Origin: Sacculina carcini
Lineage: Eukaryota; Arthropoda; Thecostraca; Sacculinidae
Direction of reading: 5' to 3'
DNA: 64,000 nucleotides
Assembly: GCA_916048095.2 (NCBI GenBank)
Contig: OU696579.1
Span: forward strand, 4,716,235-4,780,234
The notes beneath the pieces are model-generated. The model saw nothing but the letters and a program-made list of their open reading frames with translations. It ran no database searches and was not told where the DNA came from. Position 1 is the stretch's first letter. The number at the start of each line of letters is the position of its first letter. Positions 34,528 through 64,000 of the stretch are shown piece after piece. The translations under genes were made by a program, and so were the position numbers.

Positions 34528-35869
34528 TTAAACAATGACAACCACTTATATTGGATGAGTGCACGCTAATTGGGCGGCGTCCATGTATCGGAGCTTCCCG
34601 GATGAAAACAAATGAATTTAGAGAACGAAACACGCTTTTAAGGAACTTTAGTATTTTTATTTTTTTCAACAGCCAATTTTGTGTACCAGAAATGAACTAC
34701 TATCTCCATGTGCTTTTATCAACACCTGTATTGAGTGGCTTCGTTGTCCCTAGATGGCGATTCTCTATGAAATCTTGAAGTTTCGATTAGGAAATGGCGG
34801 AACGTCGCTACAATGTACTGAATGTCGGTCTTACATGAGGCGGCCTCTGTTCGTTATTGGAGTTGTTGATGAGAATTGCAGGAAATTTGAGTTGCGTTTG
34901 ATAAGGAGTTACACACCTTTTAATTATCTAGTGTGGAGTTTAAACGTAACATCGATTGTATCTCGTATCAAATACCACATTTTTGAAATTTTTGAAGAGT
35001 ATCAATAATTGTGGAACAAAATCATGTCGCGGCGTGTCCCCGATATTCTAATAGCCTGTTTGATATCACAGATGCATCCGGCAAGCCAACTGAACAGCAT
35101 CAAGTCGAGCGGAGTGCCGTCCTGATTTCTATTGCTGCTCGACTCTAGGTGAATGATCAATGTGTTGTGAACTTATTTGAACGATGTTGTGTTGTGTGTG
35201 CGTTATTGTTGGTTGCTTCTGTCTGTGTGATGCGTGTTTGTGCGTGTGTGTGATGGTGAATATAACGAGTGCTAGGTCACTTGTCACTTGGTTCTGGCGG
35301 GACTGTTTTTTGTGGCGATAGAACATGTTGATATTTGCTTGAACACATTCAGCGCCCTCCTTATGTGATCTCGCTTTCCCGGTGAAAATGGTTGGCGTTT
35401 TTTGTGCCAATCGTTCTTGTGAGTTGACTTTGCGGTTGATTCGCTTGGTGTCAATAGATCGACACATTACCTCGTGGGATGGTCGTTCTGTACGAGTCCA
35501 GTGTTGTTCTACTGCGGTGATAAACACTCGGTCGACTACATGTTTATTAGACGAGATTGAAAGCACAGGCCTCTTCGATTGCTTCACGTAAAACTCTCAA
35601 AACAACGCTTCGAAGAACACGCGTACACGCACTTGTACATAGGTAGGTAGGAAATAGACAGTAAATTTCCATAAAAAGATATAGATCTGGTGAGTACGCC
35701 GGCGGAGGCGTCGAAACAGCAGGCTTGACGGGAGTGCATTGTTGCCAGCGTGAACGTGTATCAATCGCATGTCCCTATCATCTCTCCTGCTACTCGCTTA
35801 TCCGGATAACATAGGCACAACAGACGCGAGACTGGACTTTTTGTAGCTAAAGCTGAACCAGGTACCTGC

Positions 35870-35929
<60 letters not shown>

Positions 35930-36093
35930 ATTCAATCACACTGGCAACGTTGTTCATAATGAAATTAGTACGCACTTGCACGACACATGATGTTGTCATG
36001 CTTGGACATTGGTCGTAAACCTGCTATTAGAATGCTCTATTGCTCTACTAAAAGAGTACGCTCGCCAGAAAGGTACAAGTGTGTCGCACTTAC
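34528..36093. other. Downstream flank of the RhoGEF gene
   Basis: The terminal exon of the RhoGEF should lie here or further down (phase 1 entry, ending like LTPFRK in relatives), but I could not identify it. A 152-codon open frame on the minus strand (35129-35587) has no recognisable domain, and no acceptor in the required phase. A CA microsatellite occupies 35869-35929. Confidence 0.4.
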
Positions 36094-59341
<23,248 letters not shown>

Positions 59342-60225
59342 TGCCACCGATTAAATCACTGCTGTCTTGACATAACACCACCAAATTGACTATGATAGTG
59401 CTTGTTGGACTGCAGTAGCAGAAACACTGGAAATTACCGGATTCCTTACTGGCAAACGATGGAAGCACTCGGTCGCAACCCAAGGGTACGCACACCAGCA
59501 ATGTAGTGGCCACCACTATCACTATCTCAGGGGAGATTCCCTCAAACTTCGCCAAAGGGACACACAACAGCACAGAGTCAGCGGTCTCCGCACCACACCG
59601 CACAACAGCGCACCACACCACACACACACCCACCGTGGCCAAGTTTTGACTGACGTGGCCGATGCACCAGATGTTCGGGCTCTCACGCCATGCGTGCGTG
59701 TCTGTCGACATGCGCATGATTCGTAGCCGCGGGCGGCTCATAATCGCGACGTATACGTGCCTTCCGTCGGAAAGGAGGCGTGGTGGCACGCGTGGCGTAT
59801 TGTTCCGCTGTTCTGTGCGCAGTTGTGGCGTTGTCAAGTAGTTCACGCAATCAGATCATCAATGCCAGCATTGGTGGCAGTTGCCGCTTATAAAGTCCGA
59901 GCTGCGTTATGTGCTGAGGAGGCCGCATCTACATGTACGCATGTACGTATGTATACGTATAGAAGATATATAGAAGAGGCATACACATCCGCTGGTGTAG
60001 AGCTTTGAAAAGAATGCCAAACTTGACTTTAAAATACACAATATGTTCATTACTTAATAAACTATTAATATATAAATGAGTGGTATACAATCACATGACC
60101 GGTTTTATAACATTTTTCAATGCATTAATGGGAGTATGAACAGTTGAAGATGGTCGCGCAAATATTGGGAACGTATGATAACACTCTTCATGAACTAAAT
60201 TAATGTGCGATGAAGGTGCGTTCAG
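59342..60225. other. Upstream flank of the RhoGEF gene
   Basis: Probably contains the promoter of the giant first exon. CA/CCA-rich near 59580-59640 and locally GC-richer up to about 59900. No TATA box in a clear position and no other gene. Confidence 0.35.
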
Positions 60226-61634
60226 CACGGGCGGATCCAGAGGGGGAGGGGGGTACTCATGGCGCTGAAACTACCCCAAAATGTATCCATCAACTCCTCA
60301 TAACCAAGAGGTTCACCAAAAGAGGTCAAGAAAAACACTTTTTCTGTAGAATGTGTTTATATAAGCATAATCGCAAAGGACTGTGACTGTGACGCATTTA
60401 AAATGACTGATCACTAGGGTGACCTTTTGGTGCGCTAAAAACCAAGAAAAGTTGGGCTAAAAAATCCTAAAAGTTGCGCTAAAAAGTTGCACTTAAAATT
60501 TTGCTAAAATTTCACTAAACCCGTATAAGAGTAGTGAGAATCACTGAATTATGAAAAACATACTTTGTGAGGAAAATTTGTACTCTATACATTCGATAAC
60601 TATTACTACAATACGTTTTGAGCACTCGCGGTTGTGCTAGGATTGCATGTTTCATGAGCTTCAACTGTCACCTCACTGGCGATTTGGATGCGCTAAAAAT
60701 CGCAAATAGTTGCGCTAATAAGTTGAACTCAATGGTTCGCTAAATATCGTCAATTTTAAATAAGAGGGTAATAAAATTTAAATACTGAAATCACTCCTTA
60801 ACATTACACCTTGATAGTTTCACGTTTTTGTTTCTACTTAATTATGAATTTTGAATTTTCGTGGTTGCGTTCAGATTGTGTTTCACATACTTTTCTAGTC
60901 TGTCGGGTCTGTCGCACTGATGTCTGGTAGTGACATTTAAATACACAATATAATTTGAAATTATCACTTGATTTTAATTTTCTCAAATGTTCCAAGGTCT
61001 AAATGGATTTTGCAGATAAAACATCATCTGATTATGCGGTAATTATATTCAAGTGCTGTTGATCTAACTAGTTGTTCTAAAGTTGCTCGAAAAGTATAAA
61101 AAATGTTGTATAATTTTATTGACCAAATGCACCTGTCTATATCAGAGTGATATGTCAAGATTTTATTATCGAATGTATATTATGTGAATGTGCGCGTGCA
61201 TACGCAGGATGTCTAGCACCACACACGGACACAATGTTCACCCGCCTTCCAGATACAAGATTACCGAGTTTATGTTGACAATTCATGAACATTTCCTGCA
61301 TTGTACACCTTTACAACTGACAATTTTTCTCGATAGTGTGAAACAATTGTTCTAAAAGTTCAAAATTGTCCTAAGTCTAAATAGTTGCTCTTGAAAATGA
61401 AAAAGTTGCAAACGTTGCGCTAAAAACAAAAAGTTGAAAAAAGTTGCATTAGTGACTCATTTAATACTTACCTCAGATAAAGGAAATATTGATTTTTGGG
61501 CTCCTTATGATGAACGGATTCGATAATGAAAAAGTTGCATTTGCAACAAAAGGTCGACCTACTGATCACCCAAAAATTCAGCTCCCCCAAATTCATTCAG
61601 CTCCTCCCAAAATTGCACTCTGTATCCGTCACTG
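60226..61634. mobile_element. hAT-like element
   Basis: Ends CACGGGCGGATCCAGAGGGG and the complement of CAGTGACGGATACAGAGTGC. 8-bp flanks GCGTTCAG/GTGTTCAG (7 of 8). Much of the interior (60416 to about 61440) is a sequence with many GCGCTAAAAA and AAAAGTTGC words. That part may be a further insertion, but I could not fix its ends. No transposase frame. Confidence 0.65.
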
Positions 61635-61787
61635 GTGTTCAGGTAGGTTTTGTCTGGGAAATATCCCTACATGTCACTTGGTGAAATAATTCTGGTGCCT
61701 TAGTGAATATCAGCTTGTCATGAAGTTGAGAATTTGCGCATATACTACTAGAATATTTGGTACAACCACTCTAGGTATATTCATATA

Positions 61788-62259
61788 CGGTGGTGGAGCC
61801 AAGGGGTAGGTTTTGACAAGTCCCCTCTCAACCCCCAAACACTCTTGACCATGAACGTTTCGAGTGTAGTTTGGCATGTTTCGTAGGGTGAGTATGCGTC
61901 CTCCTTTCCCTGGACATGTCCTTTTCGGGGGGCTGTCAGGCCTGTCCGGGTTATTTTTGTAATATTCTTCAATTGTCCGGGGTTTGTATAGTTTGAGTAG
62001 TTAGGTTCGATATAATCCCTCTGCATGTGAATGAGGTTTGGTCCGTGTCTAAAAACGTCAATTAAAACTTTTGTCATTAGTCTATAAACAAGGATGAGTT
62101 TTCAATACAAATATCATTTTTCGATAAAAAAAACTAAATGTTTTGCATGTGCTGAAAAGTGTCCTTTTTTAGAGATTTGGAATATGGTCACCATGCCTCG
62201 GTATCTTTTCCTGATCTCTCCTCAGCCCTCCCACCTTGGAAATCCTGACGGCGCCACTG
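61788..62259. mobile_element. hAT-like element carrying the empty MITE site
   Basis: Ends CGGTGGTGGAGCC and the complement of CAGTGGCGCCGTCAGG. 8-bp flanks TTCATATA/TTCATACA (7 of 8). Relative of 53286-54151 in the opposite orientation, without the MITE. Confidence 0.72.
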
Positions 62260-62791
62260 TTCATACAGTTTCATTTGTGCTAAGCACTATGCCAAGATTT
62301 ATTAGATATGCGAACTATTAGGTAGGAAACCCTTTGCGATAGAACTAATAAACAAATTGCACACTTATAATGCAATTTTAATAGGTATATGTAATAAATA
62401 TTACCATAAATAAATATGTATATGTAATAAATAAATACACTGCACTGTCCGATGTCTGAGTCAGCGAGCGGAGGCCAGTATAGTCAACGCCTGTATCTAG
62501 GTGGCGTTGGTATATTACGCGGTGTAGGCAGAGTTTGTGAGAATTGTGTCCCTCTTCATTGAACAGAGACGCGCGTGCAAACGCTCAATTATGATTGGTC
62601 GAGGAAGCATTGTCAGACAATTTGCATCAGCATCATGCAACCTAGTCTCTAAATGACAGTTGATCAAAGGTAACAGTTAATCAAAATGACAGTTGATCTG
62701 AGTGTGTAGTGGTGGTGGTTGCTGTGTAAACGCGTTATAAGCAGTGTTATTGCTTGCATTAATTGGTCGCTGTCGATTTTGTGAGTTCGAA

Positions 62792-62998
62792 ATGCCGAAC
62801 AAGTATGGTGTTGTGAACTGCAATGGAAATTACTGCGAGGTATCGAGTGTTTCCAATACCAAAAACTGGCTCAAATGTTTTCTTCAGAAGGAACTGAGAC
62901 AGTTTCTCCAGACGGGTACCATCACTTCATTTGATGTTTTCAGACCGGTACGCAGCAGTGCAAGAACATGGTTATTTCAAGATTGGAAGAACGGTTAG
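62792..62998 (+). pseudogene. Possible THAP-type zinc finger fragment
   Basis: The frame begins MPNKYGVVNCNGNY. THAP domains commonly start MP-x-x-C-x-V-x-x-C-x-x-NY. Here the first Cys position is Tyr-Gly and only the second Cys remains. The expected C-terminal Cys-x2-His is not found before the stop at 62996-62998. It could be a degenerate first exon of a THAP gene or P-type transposase, or chance similarity. Confidence 0.3.
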
Positions 62999-63126
62999 TC
63001 ATATATTCATGACATAATTTTAGCGAGTGCAATCTGTCTGTGACTGTCAAAAATCAGCTCACGTAGCTCATTTGCATGCATTGCATTCAAGAAAGACGCG
63101 GATGTACCACACTTCAATATATTTCA

Positions 63127-64000
63127 TCATATCTTGATGATGATGATTTGAGGTTGTACAGTCAGTTCGCTGAAGTCGTGCATAACAATCAAATCAAGTT
63201 GATAACCATAGTTTTTAATTTTGTCCGTGACTTTTTGACATAACATTTTGTAGGATGTCGTCTGTTCAACTCGAATTTCCCTTGAAAATTCACCGGTAGC
63301 GTGTTGTGAAAGGCTTGAAATGTGTTCTGTGGCGTTGAATAGCCTAAACGTGTCCTTCAAGTTTAGAAGGTTGAGTTTTTTTTTAAATAGGCTCAGTGTG
63401 ATCACGATAATGCGAATTTTTAATGGTACAATTCGCTTGTCTTTGTGCAATTTCTACTTTTTTAATATGAGTTGACAGGTATTTCCCCATACCTCGCAAC
63501 AATACAGTACACGAGGTTTAAAAATTGTGCTATAATTCTTTTTCTCTGTAAATTTAACAAGTTTTGCATTTTTCCAAAGTTTTCAAGTGACAACCGAAAT
63601 GTGTTCTTTCTAATTTAATTTACTATTTACGATTACTCATATTGATTATTTACGATTTTTTACAAATTGCAAAATGGTCTTTAAGAATTATTCTTGGTGT
63701 TCGTAGATAAGACAGCGTCACACATAAATTTAAGGAACTGAAACTTCTAACTTATGATCAAATCATAAATTATAAATGATTAATATTTGGTTTTAAACAA
63801 AAAAAACGAAAAATTACCGTCGACTCTTCATTGTCGTGTTGCGAGAAATTACAAACATACTTTTGACACGATACATCAAAATTACTTCAAAATTCCTTTT
63901 TCCTTCAAATTTTTTCGACTTAATTCCTTTGAATTTCGCCTATAGTGTTATTGGTTTTCGGTTCCGGTGTAACCAATAACACTACCAAACATAATGGATG
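63127..64000. mobile_element. LINE reverse-transcriptase remnants
   Basis: On the minus strand at about 63475-63530 the translation contains PRVLYCCEVWGNT, a typical LINE sentence just after the palm domain, and the frame continues into 63127-63450. On the plus strand at about 63680-63800 the decayed sentence RIILGVRR then DSVTHKFKELKLLTYDQII recalls the C-terminal part of related LINEs. The two pieces are in opposite orientation, so they are separate or rearranged copies. Both are far from intact. Confidence 0.5.

Noticed and set aside
35129..35587. 152-codon minus-strand frame as the last RhoGEF exon
   Set aside because: The preceding exon leaves in phase 1, and I find no acceptor giving that phase into this frame. 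Composition does not match the expected tail, so it was left unassigned.
60416..61440. A separate transposon with GCGCTAAAAA words inside the hAT-like element
   Set aside because: The repeated words are clear but I could not find matching ends or a target duplication, so it is mentioned only within the larger element.

Overview
The window comes from an invertebrate animal nuclear genome, and no species can be named from it. Genes are split by GT-AG introns, dinucleotide microsatellites (mainly CA/TG) are abundant, and most of the sequence is transposable elements, often nested. Three host genes are recognisable by family. A fourth long reading frame is unrecognised.

Host genes: (1) 810-3926, minus: an unrecognised secreted Ser/Thr/Asn-rich protein of about 1,040 residues with a signal peptide, a TATA box upstream and a polyadenylation signal downstream. 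(2) 7113-8164, minus: XRCC2, a RAD51 paralogue, in two exons whose intron splits the Walker A motif. (3) 22710-32921, plus: MIC10/MICOS10, the cristae-junction membrane protein, in three recognised exons, with a 9.4 kb second intron full of repeats. (4) 36094-59341, minus: a Rho-family guanine nucleotide exchange factor of the ARHGEF4 (Asef)/ARHGEF9 (collybistin)/SPATA13 (Asef2) family with SH3, DH and PH domains. Ten shared exons fit together in phase. Upstream lie four ATG-initiated candidate first exons of very different size, all ending in phase 2. This suggests one catalytic core served by several promoters. The far C-terminal exon was not found.

Mobile elements: 4.76-6.55 kb, two hAT-type non-autonomous elements with 8-bp duplications. 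8.7-11.2 kb, an L2/CR1-like LINE (minus). 12.1-16.5 kb, a CR1-like LINE (plus) split by a dead ZBED/hAT transposon. 16.8-22.5 kb, a decayed L2-like LINE (plus) containing a mariner-type MITE and an internally deleted LINE that encodes a 2A-like peptide and a PHD finger. 23.5-32.7 kb, a mariner-type MITE containing a divergent repeat array, at whose end sits a nearly intact LTR retrotransposon with a predicted -1 frameshift pseudoknot. 33.1-34.5 kb, a pogo/Tigger-like element whose transposase frame has been inflated by a 24-bp minisatellite and broken by a hAT MITE. 38.2-39.4 kb, a fold-back element inside a RhoGEF intron. 42.1 and 49.5 kb, two tRNA-derived SINEs in opposite orientation. 46.5-48.4 kb, a relative of the 5.3 kb hAT element. 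53-54 kb and 60-62 kb, further hAT-like elements, one carrying a nested MITE.

The host genes do not form a pathway: DNA repair, mitochondrial architecture and Rho signalling sit side by side. What is most unusual is the layered transposon history inside introns, the multiple-first-exon architecture of the RhoGEF, and the translational-control signals (a 2A peptide and a frameshift pseudoknot) carried by two of the retroelements.
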